Assembly: GCA_019637855.1 (NCBI GenBank)
Contig: JAHBUX010000001.1
Span: 767,337-831,336, forward strand
Origin: Bdellovibrionales bacterium
GTDB taxonomy: Bacteria > Bdellovibrionota > Bdellovibrionia > Bdellovibrionales > UBA1609
Length of the DNA stretch: 64,000 bases
Direction of reading: 5' to 3'
This document shows positions 24,830 to 33,336 of this stretch, one piece after another. Each line of letters starts with the position of its first letter. The stretch's first letter is position 1. Below the pieces are notes generated by a model. That model was not told the origin of the DNA. It saw nothing but the letters and a program-made list of their open reading frames with translations, and did no database searches. The position numbers were made by a program, and so were the translations under genes.

Positions 24830-26191
24830 ATGGCAACTCAAAATGTGAAACTTCCTGATGTGGGTGAAGGTGTAACCGAGGGCGAATTGGTCAAGTGGCT
24901 GGTGAAAGTCGGCGATACTGTGAAAGCCGATCAGCCCGTGGTTGAGGTGATGACCGACAAAGCCACTGTTGAAGTCCCCAGCCCCTACGCTGGCGTGGTG
25001 AAAGAGCTTAAGTTCAAAGAGGGCGATGTTATTCCGATTGAAACTGTGATTTTGATTTTAGATGCCGACGGCGCTAAGCCCGCCGGTGCTTCTGCGGCGC
25101 CACCGCAGCAGTTGAAAACGCCGAGCGCCGTCGAATCGCAACCTGGTCAAATGGCGAAACCGGCCACTGCGCCGGTGTCGGCAGCAGCTCTGAACAAAGT
25201 GGGTACGGCCAGCGCCGCTATGGGTGCGGGCGCGACTGCAGGTATGGATGTGTATCCTCCGGCTGCGGATTCGCGCGTGTTGGCGACACCGGCCACGCGT
25301 CGTCTGGCGCGCGAGACCGGCGTAGACATCAATCAGCTGAGCGGTACCGGTATGGCCGGCCGTGTGACTCGTGACGATGTTGTGAAAGCCAAAGGTTCGA
25401 ATGGAACGGGCGGGGGCGCAGGTGCGGTCAGTGCTCGTGCGCCGATCATGGATATTCCGCGCCCGGCAGTGATCTCTCAGCCTGGTGCTTTGGAAGAGCG
25501 GGTTCCGTTGCGCGGTATTCGCAAGAAGATCGCCGAGAACATGCAAATGGCCAAGCATGTGATTCCTCATTTCACGTTGATGGAAGAGGTGCGGGTCGAC
25601 GAATTGGTCAAGCTACGCGCGCAAGCCAAAGAGGCCGCCGAAAAATATGGCGTGAAGGTCACTTACCTGCCGTTCATCATGAAGGCTTTGATCGCCACTT
25701 GCCGTGAGTTCCCGATGTTTAACGCTTCGATGGACGACCAGGCGCAAGAGATCGTTTACAAAAAATCTTTCAACGTCGGTTTTGCCGCCGACACGCCGAC
25801 GGGCCTGATGGTCCCGGTGGTGAAAAATGCCGATTTCAAGACCATGCTGCAGATCTCGCAAGAGATTCAGCAACTGGCGGGCAAGGCGCGTGACGGTAAA
25901 CTGGCGCTCGAAGATATGCGAGGCGCGACCATCACCGTGACCAATATCGGTAGCGTGGGCGGTGTTTACGCCACTCCCATTATCAATCACCCTGAAGTGG
26001 CGATTTTGGGCGTTTATAAAATCCAAGATAAACCGATTTGGAATGGCAAGGAGTTCACTCGTGGCCAAGTGATGAATTTCACTATCACCTGTGACCATCG
26101 TTTGATCGATGGTGCCGTGGCTGCGAACTTTATGAAATCGTTCGCTGGCCGTATCGAAAACCCGAGCCAGCTGATGCTGGACATGATTTAA
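24830..26191 (+). CDS. Dihydrolipoamide acyltransferase (E2 of pyruvate dehydrogenase)
   Basis: A 453-residue E2 with one lipoyl domain (1-80, lipoylated Lys44 in 'MTDKATVEVPS'), an Ala/Pro-rich linker (about 85-145), a peripheral subunit-binding domain (about 150-187, 'ATPATRRLARETGVDINQLSG') and a catalytic domain ending with the active-site 'DHRLIDG' (His423, Asp427). It carries acyl groups from E1 to CoA. Placement with lipA, lipB and E3 fits a pyruvate dehydrogenase role; a branched-chain E2 cannot be fully excluded because the E1 gene is not adjacent. Confidence 0.93.
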   Translation: MATQNVKLPDVGEGVTEGELVKWLVKVGDTVKADQPVVEVMTDKATVEVPSPYAGVVKELKFKEGDVIPIETVILILDADGAKPAGASAAPPQQLKTPSAVESQPGQMAKPATAPVSAAALNKVGTASAAMGAGATAGMDVYPPAADSRVLATPATRRLARETGVDINQLSGTGMAGRVTRDDVVKAKGSNGTGGGAGAVSARAPIMDIPRPAVISQPGALEERVPLRGIRKKIAENMQMAKHVIPHFTLMEEVRVDELVKLRAQAKEAAEKYGVKVTYLPFIMKALIATCREFPMFNASMDDQAQEIVYKKSFNVGFAADTPTGLMVPVVKNADFKTMLQISQEIQQLAGKARDGKLALEDMRGATITVTNIGSVGGVYATPIINHPEVAILGVYKIQDKPIWNGKEFTRGQVMNFTITCDHRLIDGAVAANFMKSFAGRIENPSQLMLDMI

Positions 26192-26206
26192 GAAGAGGCT
26201 TTGAGC

Positions 26207-27661
26207 GTGGCAGAAAAGTTTGATGTTTGTGTCGTCGGTGCTGGACCCGGTGGATATGTGGCCGCGATTCGTGCCGCTCAGCTGGGTAAAAAAACCTGCA
26301 TTGTTGAGCGCGAGTTCTTGGGTGGCGTGTGCTTGAACGTGGGCTGTATCCCTTCAAAGGCCATGATCACAGCGGGTCATTTTTATCACCGCATGCAGCA
26401 CGACGCCCCGGAAATGGGCTTCGATATCCCAAAGAGCATCAAGCTGGACTTCAAAAAGTTGCAAGAGTGGAAGCAATCCGTGTGCAACAAGATGTCGGGC
26501 GGTGTGGCTCAGTTGCTCAAAGGCAATAGTGTCACCGTGTTTATGGGCGAGGCCACGTTCACCAGTCCCAAGGTAATCTCGGTCAAGAGCAAGGAAGGCA
26601 CAAAGACGATCGAGGCGGCCAACTACATTATCGCCACCGGCTCGCGTCCGATTGAAATTCCGGGGTTTGCTGTCGATGAAAAAGACGTGATGACCTCCAC
26701 AGGCGCTTTGGCGCTGGATAAAAAAGTCGATCGTTTGGTGGTGATCGGCGGGGGTTACATCGGTCTTGAGATCGGCTCCTATATGCAAAAGTTCGGGACG
26801 CAAGTGACTGTGGTCGAAGCTGGCCCCGCACTTCTGAACGGCGTGGCGGACCCGGATTGTGTGCAGGTCGTGGCTCGCAAACTAAAAAAGAGCGGTGTTG
26901 AAGTTCTGACCGGTGCAAAAGCCAAAGGTTTTAAAAAAGGCAAAGATGGTTTGGAAGTCACCATCGACGTGGGTGGTAAAGAGCAAGTATTGAAAGCTGA
27001 TAAGATCTTGATGACCGTGGGTCGCAAGCCCAACTCGGATCAAAGTGGTTTGAAGAATATAGGCCTCGCCATCGATGAGCGCGGTTTTATCAAAGTGAAC
27101 GCTCAACGCAAAACCAATCTGCCGGGCATTTACGCCATCGGCGACATATGCGGCCAACCTATGTTGGCGCACAAAGCTTCGCATGAAGGCGTGTTGGTGG
27201 CCGAAGTGATCGCCGGTCAAAACCGCGCCTACGATGCCAAGACCGTTCCCGCCGTAATCTTTGTAGATCCCGAAATCGCTTCTGCGGGTCTTTTGGAGAG
27301 TGAATGCAAAGCGAAGGGCTTTAACGATCTGAAGATCGGGAAGTTTCCTTTTGCTGCCAACGGCCGCGCGGTTTCGATGATGGAGACCGAAGGTTTTGTG
27401 AAGATCATCGCTGATGCAAAGACCAGCGTAGTTTTAGGTATTCATATTGTTGGTCCCGAAGCTTCGAATCTGATTTCGGAAGCCGCTTTGGCTATCGAGA
27501 TGGGTGCGCGCGTAGAGGATCTTGCTCTTACGATTCATCCGCATCCGACATTAGGTGAAACCATGATGGAGGCCGCCGAGGCCACGCTTGGCCACGCGAT
27601 TCACATCATTCAGAAACCTCTCACTCGCGCGTCGTCAAACGGTCATCGGCCGACGGCATGA
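26207..27661 (+). CDS. lpd: Dihydrolipoamide dehydrogenase (E3)
   Basis: A 484-residue flavoprotein that reoxidises dihydrolipoyl-E2 with NAD. It shows the FAD loop 'VVGAGPGGYVAAIRAAQLG', the redox disulfide in 'GGVCLNVGCIPSKA' (Cys42/Cys47), the NAD loop 'VIGGGYIGLEIGSYMQK', 'YAIGDICGQPMLAHKASHEG', and the C-terminal His-Glu pair in 'HPHPTLGE'. GTG at 26207 (SD GAGG, 8-base spacing) is preferred over TTG at 26201, which is only two bases from the SD. The last bases overlap lipB. Confidence 0.96.
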   Translation: MAEKFDVCVVGAGPGGYVAAIRAAQLGKKTCIVEREFLGGVCLNVGCIPSKAMITAGHFYHRMQHDAPEMGFDIPKSIKLDFKKLQEWKQSVCNKMSGGVAQLLKGNSVTVFMGEATFTSPKVISVKSKEGTKTIEAANYIIATGSRPIEIPGFAVDEKDVMTSTGALALDKKVDRLVVIGGGYIGLEIGSYMQKFGTQVTVVEAGPALLNGVADPDCVQVVARKLKKSGVEVLTGAKAKGFKKGKDGLEVTIDVGGKEQVLKADKILMTVGRKPNSDQSGLKNIGLAIDERGFIKVNAQRKTNLPGIYAIGDICGQPMLAHKASHEGVLVAEVIAGQNRAYDAKTVPAVIFVDPEIASAGLLESECKAKGFNDLKIGKFPFAANGRAVSMMETEGFVKIIADAKTSVVLGIHIVGPEASNLISEAALAIEMGARVEDLALTIHPHPTLGETMMEAAEATLGHAIHIIQKPLTRASSNGHRPTA

Positions 27662-28296
27662 GGATCGACGACTGGGGGCTGGTCGAGTATCAGTCCGCAG
27701 TGGATCGCCAATTGGCCGCCGTCGATGACGTCGCCGGCGGTGGCGAAGAGCGTTTGATCTTTTGCACGCATCCTCCAGTGGTGACTTTGGGACGAGCTAC
27801 GCCGTCGGAAGACTTGATCGGTTGGCAAGGTTCGACCGTAGAGTCGTCGCGAGGTGGGCGTGCCACCTATCACGGACCCAATCAAATCGTGATCTATCCG
27901 ATTCTGGATCTGCGCCGCGCGCGTGGTTTTGGAATTCCCGCACGTGACATTCACGCCTACTTGCGCGGTTTGGAGTCTGCGACCGTCATGGCTTTGCGTG
28001 AACTTGGCATGACTCGCGCGGAAGCCCGAACGACACAGGTGGGAGAAATTTCTCTGACCGGTGTCTGGATTGGTGAGCGTAAGATCGCTTCGATGGGGAT
28101 CGCGGTTCGTAAATGGGTGACCTATCACGGCGTGGCCATCAACATCATCGATGACCCCAAAGCCTTTGTTGGAATTCGCCCCTGCGGTTTTGCGGCTGAT
28201 GTGATGACCTCCGCTGAAAAAGAGTTGGGCCGTCCACTGGTTATTGAAGACTGCAAGCGGCTCTTCGCATCGGTTTTTGGCTCGACCTTCGCTTAG
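27658..28296 (+). CDS. lipB: Octanoyl-ACP:protein N-octanoyltransferase
   Basis: A 212-residue LipB. It has 'HPPVVTLGRATP', the substrate loop 'RGGRATYHGPNQIVIYPILDL', 'VWIGERKIASMGIAVRKW' with its conserved lysine, and the catalytic cysteine 'GIRPCGF' (Cys176). It transfers octanoate from acyl carrier protein to the E2 lysine, which LipA then converts to lipoate. The ATG overlaps the E3 stop by four bases (ATGA). The stop overlaps the converging lipocalin gene. Confidence 0.96.
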   Translation: MRIDDWGLVEYQSAVDRQLAAVDDVAGGGEERLIFCTHPPVVTLGRATPSEDLIGWQGSTVESSRGGRATYHGPNQIVIYPILDLRRARGFGIPARDIHAYLRGLESATVMALRELGMTRAEARTTQVGEISLTGVWIGERKIASMGIAVRKWVTYHGVAINIIDDPKAFVGIRPCGFAADVMTSAEKELGRPLVIEDCKRLFASVFGSTFA

Positions 28297-28820
28297 CTTC
28301 CGGCGGGGTAAACACACTCTTTTTGCTCAGTGGCTTTTAGCTGGTGGGTGTCCACTTCCTCGGCCGCCTGTCGAACGACGTCTTTGTAAATGGTCTCGTC
28401 CATCTGGGGAGTGCGTGACAGAATGAAAAGCGATTCTCCCTTGGAGTCGGTCACCACCGACCAGCTATAGTCTTTGGCGATCGCAATAACCCAATATTCC
28501 CCCGTGCGACCCAAACCAAAATCCACGCTGAGTTTGGCATTGCTTTTTAAGTCCACCACGCGGGCTTCACCGCGGACTTCTGACAAAGTGCCTCCGGGCT
28601 TTTGCAGGTTGCAAGAGTTGTAAACGGTGAGATTGCCGTTGTCCGCGCGCCCTAAGGTCTGTTGCGAACACACGCATCCGTATTGGTAAATCATGGGATT
28701 CGCGGCAATCTGGTACCAACGCCCCATGTAGCGGTTCACATCAAGTTCTGGAACTGTTTCGATGGCGAAGGCTGAAGAACCAAAAAGTGCAAAAGCCCAC
28801 CCGAGTATCATGGATGACAT
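28293..28820 (-). CDS. Exported lipocalin (Blc/apolipoprotein D-like)
   Basis: About 175 residues with a signal peptide (MSSMILGWAFALFGSSAFA) and the lipocalin signature G-x-W in 'LDVNRYMGRWYQIA'. Later parts follow the Blc pattern: 'NGNLTVYNSCNL', 'GEARVVD', 'GEYWVIAIAKDYSWSVV' and 'LFILSRTPQMDE'. There is no lipobox, so unlike E. coli Blc it is probably soluble in the periplasm. ATG at 28820 follows a GGGGGG run; 28811 and 28853 are alternative in-frame ATGs. Bacterial lipocalins of this type bind lysophospholipids or fatty acids. Confidence 0.86.
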   Translation of the reverse strand: MSSMILGWAFALFGSSAFAIETVPELDVNRYMGRWYQIAANPMIYQYGCVCSQQTLGRADNGNLTVYNSCNLQKPGGTLSEVRGEARVVDLKSNAKLSVDFGLGRTGEYWVIAIAKDYSWSVVTDSKGESLFILSRTPQMDETIYKDVVRQAAEEVDTHQLKATEQKECVYPAGS

Positions 28821-28934
28821 ACATCCCCCCTTATCAGGGCGAGAAAGATGCATACCGCGTGCCGCTTTGGAAACTCTTCAGTAAACAAAATAAGAGTAAG
28901 CGAAATGGGGTGAAGGGGAATCTAGGAACGTTGC

Positions 28935-28963
28935 AAAATCTGGCGACCATTTCGATGGTCGCC
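28935..28963 (-). terminator. Probable terminator of the exbB-exbD operon
   Basis: A perfect 9-bp stem (GGCGACCAT/ATGGTCGCC) with a 4-base loop begins six bases past the exbD stop on the minus strand and is followed by AGATTTTG, a short T-rich tail. Confidence 0.7.
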
Positions 28964-28968
28964 TCGGT

Positions 28969-29376
28969 TTATTTCTTATCGATGGTGATGGCGAAGCGTT
29001 TCACTCCGCCGGCTTTCACTGAATCGATGATCGTTACCACGCGCCCGTGCGGGACTTCTTTGTCGGCCGATATGATGGCCTGCACATCGGGCCGTTTGGT
29101 GGCTAGGTCTTGCGAATAGGTGGTGATCGTGGCTTCGTCACTGACCTTGCCGTTCAGAAAGACTCCACCGGCGCTTGAGATCGATATGGTCAGCTCGCTC
29201 GGTGTGGTGTCGTCACCGCTACCGGCCTTAGGCAGATTCACCTGGATAGATTTGCTCATGATCAACGGTGTAGCCACCATAAAGATGATCAACACCACGA
29301 GAATGATGTCCACGAAGGGGACAATGTTAATATCGGCTATGGGTTCGTCGTCATCGCCTGCGATTTTACCGGCCAT
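28969..29376 (-). CDS. exbD: ExbD/TolR-type biopolymer transport protein
   Basis: A 135-residue protein with the ExbD/TolR plan: a short cytoplasmic N-terminus, one membrane helix carrying the proton-accepting aspartate ('NIVPFVDIILVVLIIFMVATP', Asp about 27), then a periplasmic domain ('PLIMSKSIQVNLPKAGSG', 'DKEVPHGRVVTIIDSVKAGGVKRFAI'). It follows exbB by three bases. With ExbB it converts proton flow into mechanical work for a TonB- or TolA-like protein; the TonB-like protein at 8268-9173 is a candidate partner. Confidence 0.93.
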   Translation of the reverse strand: MAGKIAGDDDEPIADINIVPFVDIILVVLIIFMVATPLIMSKSIQVNLPKAGSGDDTTPSELTISISSAGGVFLNGKVSDEATITTYSQDLATKRPDVQAIISADKEVPHGRVVTIIDSVKAGGVKRFAITIDKK

Positions 29377-29379
29377 GGA

Positions 29380-30006
29380 TTAAACCTTCTTGATGCCCGA
29401 CTTGGCGTAAGCCAAGCACAGATCTTTTACGCTTTCGAGATTGAGCATCACGCCCTTCACTTGCTTTTGGAAGTAGTTGTAGGCGATGACGGCCGGAATG
29501 GCCACAATCAGGCCTACGGCGGTGGCGACCAGAGATTGCGAGATCCCGATCATCACCGCTTTGGTGTCGCCTTGTTCACCCAAGGCGCGGAAGGCATCCA
29601 TCACACCGAACACCGTACCAAGCAGTCCGATGAATGGAGCGTTCGAGCCGACGGTAGCCAAGAAGCCTAAATGACGGTCCAGCGAGGGGCGCTCGATGTT
29701 GGCGAATGAACTGAAAATCTCTTCCAGGCCCGCAACACCTTTTTCGCGCACATGACGAAGACCGTAGGAGAGGGCGCGGGACTCCAGAGCGGTTTTGTCG
29801 CGGCTCAATTCTTCCAGTTCGGTCAGATTATTGGACTGCAGGATCTCTTTTAGCCTGCCCGAAACCTTTTCGCTCTCTTTGCGCACGCGGCTGAGTGTGA
29901 AGAAACGCTCAAGAATAAATGCCAGAGACAGCACGCTCAAGATAATGAGCAGCCACAGCGTGACTTCGTGTGCGACTTGCGCAATAGCAAAAAACTTATC
30001 GGTCAT
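29380..30006 (-). CDS. exbB: ExbB/TolQ-type proton channel protein
   Basis: A 208-residue MotA/TolQ/ExbB family protein. It has three membrane helices: one near the N-terminus ('HEVTLWLLIILSVLSLAFILERFF') and two in the C-terminal block ('LATVGSNAPFIGLLGTVFGVMDAF' and 'SLVATAVGLIVAIPAVIAYN'), the family signature. The ATG at 30006 is preceded by GGAGG with 5-base spacing; the frame stays open to 30054 but that part lacks an SD. The SD is part of an inverted repeat (30010-30040). Confidence 0.93.
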   Translation of the reverse strand: MTDKFFAIAQVAHEVTLWLLIILSVLSLAFILERFFTLSRVRKESEKVSGRLKEILQSNNLTELEELSRDKTALESRALSYGLRHVREKGVAGLEEIFSSFANIERPSLDRHLGFLATVGSNAPFIGLLGTVFGVMDAFRALGEQGDTKAVMIGISQSLVATAVGLIVAIPAVIAYNYFQKQVKGVMLNLESVKDLCLAYAKSGIKKV

Positions 30007-30009
30007 GGA

Positions 30010-30040
30010 AGCCTCCAAAACGTAATTATCTCTGGAGGCT
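30010..30040 (-). promoter_or_regulatory. Inverted repeat covering the exbB ribosome-binding site
   Basis: AGCCTCC (minus strand 30040-30034) and GGAGGCT (30016-30010) are exact complements of seven bases with a 17-base AT-rich loop. The second arm is the exbB SD itself, so pairing would mask the ribosome-binding site. Confidence 0.5.
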
Positions 30041-30060
30041 AGAGTTACGGTCAAGGTAGG

Positions 30061-31863
30061 ATGGGGTTGATGAGGCGAGTCGTCTGGCCGGCGTTGATAC
30101 TGCCGGCGCTCTTGTGGATTAACGGTTGCGAATTTAATCGCGATCGCAAGCCGTCCATTCTGGTCATTGCCGTCGAAGGTCTTGCTTTCGAGACCTTAAG
30201 CTGTGATTCCGAACAGGGCGAGCCTGAGGTAGGTTTGCGTGCTTTCTGCGAAGAGGCCGTACGCTTTTCGCATGCCTACACACCAAGCACGCTAAGTCAG
30301 GCGTCCATGTCTTCGCTTTTGACGGGGCTTTATCCCGTGGACCATGGCGTGCGCCACAACGGCAATGATTTCTTGTCGGCGCGCTTTAAAACTCTGGGCG
30401 AAACCGCCTTAGGCAAAAGGTATCACACTCTATTCGTTTCCGGCGGCCCGCCGATTTGGCGTAAGTCGGGCCTGGCCCAGGGCTTTGAGATTTTTGAAGA
30501 CCAAGTCGATATCACGCCCGGGATGTACTATCGCCGGGCCGAGGACGTGTTCAAGATCGCGACCAATTGGATTGAACACGATACAGGCGGTCAGCCGTTT
30601 CTTGCGGTCTTGTTTTTAGCGGATCTGCAGTTTCCCAATGTGCCGACCAAGACCGATGAAGGAGAAGTGCGCGAGAAGAGCGAGGCAGCACAGGTCGAAG
30701 AGGTGAGTGAGTCGATTGGCACTCTGGTGCGCTGGTTGAAACAAAAGCGATTGTGGAATTCGACAAACATTGTTCTGGTCGGATTGAACTCTCTCAGTCG
30801 CAGCGAAACCGACACAGAGCCGCCGCCACTGTCGTTGCGTTCGGATAGCACACAGGTCGCGCTGTTTATCAAACCGGCCCGCAAAGAGCGCGACAATGTG
30901 ATTCAGTGGGGCGTGGATCGCAATGTCAGCTTGGTCGATGTCGGCCTGACCATGTTCGAGTGGTTGGGTGCGGAAGTCCCGCGCAGCTCCCTGGCGGAAG
31001 TGCAGCCGCAGAGCTTGTCGAGTGTGCTGGTGAAATCCGAGCCCAAGTGGGAAGAAGACCGGTTGATCCTAAGTGAGACCGCGTGGCCCGATTGGCTTGA
31101 AGGCGGAGGCGTACGTTGGGCCGTACGGCAAAATCAATTCTTGTATATTCACGACACGCGTCCGTTGATCTTCAATACGCGCACGGACCGTATGGAGAGC
31201 TTGCGCCTGAAGCCCAGTGATCCATTGTGGAACTCGCTCAATGGCGATGTGTTGGATCTGTTTCGGCACGCGCAGACGCAACCCTTCAAAGGTATGACGC
31301 CGCACTGGCCAGAGCAGTTGGAAGTGGCGCGCGAATTGTGGCGTGACGGCACTATGACTCGTAAACCCAAAGGGGCTGAGGCGTGGAGCAAGTGGTACCT
31401 ACGGCAGGCTCTGAGCACACGCGACTGGAAGAGCGTAAAGCAGTTGTCACAAGCACTGGGCGAGCCGGTTGGCAGCTATGTGGCGGCGAAACAGCTGGGT
31501 GAGAATTTGCCGATGCCGCGCAATCCGTGCGTGCGTCTAGTGTTATCCACCAAAGGCGATAAAAAATCGCAGCAGTCCGACTGTGCCGATGAAAAGGTTT
31601 TGGCGTTGCATGCCTGGCAGATCGCGAAAAGCGACGACGACAGACAGAGCGCTCAAGATCGTTTCACTCGGTTGTACGTGCAAACGTGGATGGATCAAGA
31701 CATCGGGCGTATGAATTATTTAACGGATTTACGTTGGGACGTGTTCCGCGAATTGCCAGAAGGCCCGCAACTGGCCGACTATCTGCTGACTTTGAAGGAA
31801 TTTGAACCGTTCGCCCGTAAGATGTCAGGTCTTCTGAATGCTAAAGACGCTCGCTTCCAATGA
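30061..31863 (+). CDS. Sulfatase/alkaline-phosphatase-superfamily lipoprotein, probably degenerate
   Basis: A 600-residue predicted lipoprotein (lipobox W-I-N-G-C, Cys23). Residues about 30-330 follow the sulfatase/LtaS layout: 'SILVIAVEGLAFETL', 'YTPSTLSQASMSSLLTGLYPVDHGVR', 'FLAVLFLADLQFP' and 'NIVLVGLNSLSRSE'. Key residues differ. At the C/S-x-P/A-x-R nucleophile motif the segment reads S79-Q-A-S-M83 (Arg lost), and the late D-H-G metal motif is replaced by N-S-L. The C-terminal 270 residues match nothing I recognise. It may be a non-catalytic, substrate-binding relative. It is divergent from exbB, and its 3' end overlaps the radical SAM gene by 39 bases. Confidence 0.72.
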   Translation: MGLMRRVVWPALILPALLWINGCEFNRDRKPSILVIAVEGLAFETLSCDSEQGEPEVGLRAFCEEAVRFSHAYTPSTLSQASMSSLLTGLYPVDHGVRHNGNDFLSARFKTLGETALGKRYHTLFVSGGPPIWRKSGLAQGFEIFEDQVDITPGMYYRRAEDVFKIATNWIEHDTGGQPFLAVLFLADLQFPNVPTKTDEGEVREKSEAAQVEEVSESIGTLVRWLKQKRLWNSTNIVLVGLNSLSRSETDTEPPPLSLRSDSTQVALFIKPARKERDNVIQWGVDRNVSLVDVGLTMFEWLGAEVPRSSLAEVQPQSLSSVLVKSEPKWEEDRLILSETAWPDWLEGGGVRWAVRQNQFLYIHDTRPLIFNTRTDRMESLRLKPSDPLWNSLNGDVLDLFRHAQTQPFKGMTPHWPEQLEVARELWRDGTMTRKPKGAEAWSKWYLRQALSTRDWKSVKQLSQALGEPVGSYVAAKQLGENLPMPRNPCVRLVLSTKGDKKSQQSDCADEKVLALHAWQIAKSDDDRQSAQDRFTRLYVQTWMDQDIGRMNYLTDLRWDVFRELPEGPQLADYLLTLKEFEPFARKMSGLLNAKDARFQ

Positions 31864-32580
31864 TGTGCGTTTCTTTAGCTTAAAAGCGATTCCGTAAAGA
31901 GCATCCTCGTCGGCCGGTTGCAGCCCGGGAAAGGCGGGCGAGGGACGGCTCAACGTGCAGATCTGTACCGCCTTCGGTTTGATCATACCTAAAACTTCGA
32001 TCCACTCGTCGACCGCATCGGCGGCCGTGTTGTCGAACTCGCCCAAGCAGAAGAGCGACTGCACGGTGTAGTCTTTGAGCTTGCGAAAGCCCGACAGAAA
32101 TTTCGCCATGTTGATGCGGATCAAGGGATCGTTGAATTTCTGCATAAGCACATCGTTGCCGGCATCGATCTTAATCACGCGCTCATCCGCCAGGTTCAGT
32201 CCATTGACGACCTTTTTATTGTCGAGATGCGCGCCGTTGGTCAAAACGACGACTTTGACTCCGGGCAAATGCTCGTCGCGTAGACTCGTGATTAGCTTCA
32301 TGGCCTCTTCAAATTCGGCGTGCAAGGTGGGTTCGCCATTGCCACTGACCACTACGGCTTCCGACGGCACGGACTTTTTAATGTACTCTTTAAAAGCGTT
32401 GCGTACTTGGTCCAGAGAGGGAAAAACGTAGTCCTTACGGATCTTATTCATCGTCAGCTGTGTAGGACCAAGGCTGCAATAGACGCAGTTATAGGAACAC
32501 ACCTTCTCTGCGCCCAGCAGATTGATCCCCAAAGTGCTGCCATAGCGTTGTGATTTCACTGGGCCGTAGACGATGTCCAT
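31825..32580 (-). CDS. Radical SAM protein (COG0731-like)
   Basis: A 251-residue radical SAM enzyme with the C-x3-C-x2-C cluster motif 'CSYNCVYC' (Cys28/32/35), preceded by 'YGPVKSQRYGSTLGINLL', the typical opening of this uncharacterised family related to Tyw1. The SAM-binding glycine/glutamate pair is in 'VVVSGNGEPTLHAEFEEAM'. The barrel ends at about residue 230. The reaction is unknown. It is the last gene on the minus strand after the FHA operon, separated by about 69 bases, so co-transcription is possible but not shown. Confidence 0.86.
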   Translation of the reverse strand: MDIVYGPVKSQRYGSTLGINLLGAEKVCSYNCVYCSLGPTQLTMNKIRKDYVFPSLDQVRNAFKEYIKKSVPSEAVVVSGNGEPTLHAEFEEAMKLITSLRDEHLPGVKVVVLTNGAHLDNKKVVNGLNLADERVIKIDAGNDVLMQKFNDPLIRINMAKFLSGFRKLKDYTVQSLFCLGEFDNTAADAVDEWIEVLGMIKPKAVQICTLSRPSPAFPGLQPADEDALYGIAFKLKKRTSLEASVFSIQKT

Positions 32581-32649
32581 TGGCTAAATTATCCGGTGAC
32601 GAAGCCGGGATTTCAATGCTGCGCGCGGGTCTAGTCGAGGGCCCATAGC

Positions 32650-33336
32650 TTATGGCAGCTCGAGAACGCCCAGCCAAAAGGGAAGATTCGGGTACTGTGA
32701 AGCCAACGTGGCGCTGACTTGATCAAGCGAAGTGCTTTCATAGGGTAGATGAAAGAGTGGATTCGAAACTACGGTGTGACTTAAGAAAACCAGGCGGTCG
32801 TGGGCTTGCGTTTTAAAACTGGCCACATTCATATTGGTTGTGCTGTGTAAGCCGATGAGGTTTTGTGGCAGTGGCGGTAGAATCTCGGGCGGCTGGCTAA
32901 GCTCGGTGGACAGATCGATCTGCACACTCAGAGGGATCCACGGCATTCCTTGGCGCGCCAAGAAAAAGTGCGGGTAGCCGACCTGTGCAAAGGAGAGTTC
33001 GCCCTCTTGATGGGCGAATACCAAAACCTCAACACCGGACATGTATTCCGACTTATTCTCCTCGCGATAAATGGAATCGTTGGCCAGCATCACGCCGACG
33101 CGCAAACTGTTGGCCAGGCCCGACAGGCAGGTGAGCTTTTGAAACGGCGAAGTGGCTTCTAAATCTTGCCGTGCCGAAAGCACATAGTCTTTCAACGTTT
33201 CGATCACCTTCTTGGCCGCATTGCGGTTGCCCCAAGGGGTGGCAATCACGCCAAATGAACCATCTTCTTCCAGATAGATTTCGGGCGCTGGGCGAAAGAG
33301 TTGGCCGCCGTAAGAGCGTTCGAGCAAGCTGATCAC
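32650..33336 (-). CDS. PP2C-fold pseudophosphatase-like protein
   Basis: A 228-residue protein that I read as a diverged PP2C. The strand-turn-strand 'GVEVLVFAHQEGELSFAQVGYPHFFLARQGMPWIPL' follows the PP2C pattern in which G-T-T...V-G-D-S-R-x-Y-L precedes the 'LT' strand, and 'DRLVFLSHTVVSNP' occupies the place of 'DxLLLCSDGL'. All metal-binding acids are missing: V-G-Y-P replaces V-G-D-S, L-S-H replaces C-S-D, and 'TPWGNRN' stands where 'DGMGGH' would be. A phosphatase activity is therefore unlikely; a binding or regulatory role is inferred. Its ATG overlaps the FHA gene stop by four bases. Confidence 0.55.
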   Translation of the reverse strand: MISLLERSYGGQLFRPAPEIYLEEDGSFGVIATPWGNRNAAKKVIETLKDYVLSARQDLEATSPFQKLTCLSGLANSLRVGVMLANDSIYREENKSEYMSGVEVLVFAHQEGELSFAQVGYPHFFLARQGMPWIPLSVQIDLSTELSQPPEILPPLPQNLIGLHSTTNMNVASFKTQAHDRLVFLSHTVVSNPLFHLPYESTSLDQVSATLASQYPNLPFWLGVLELP

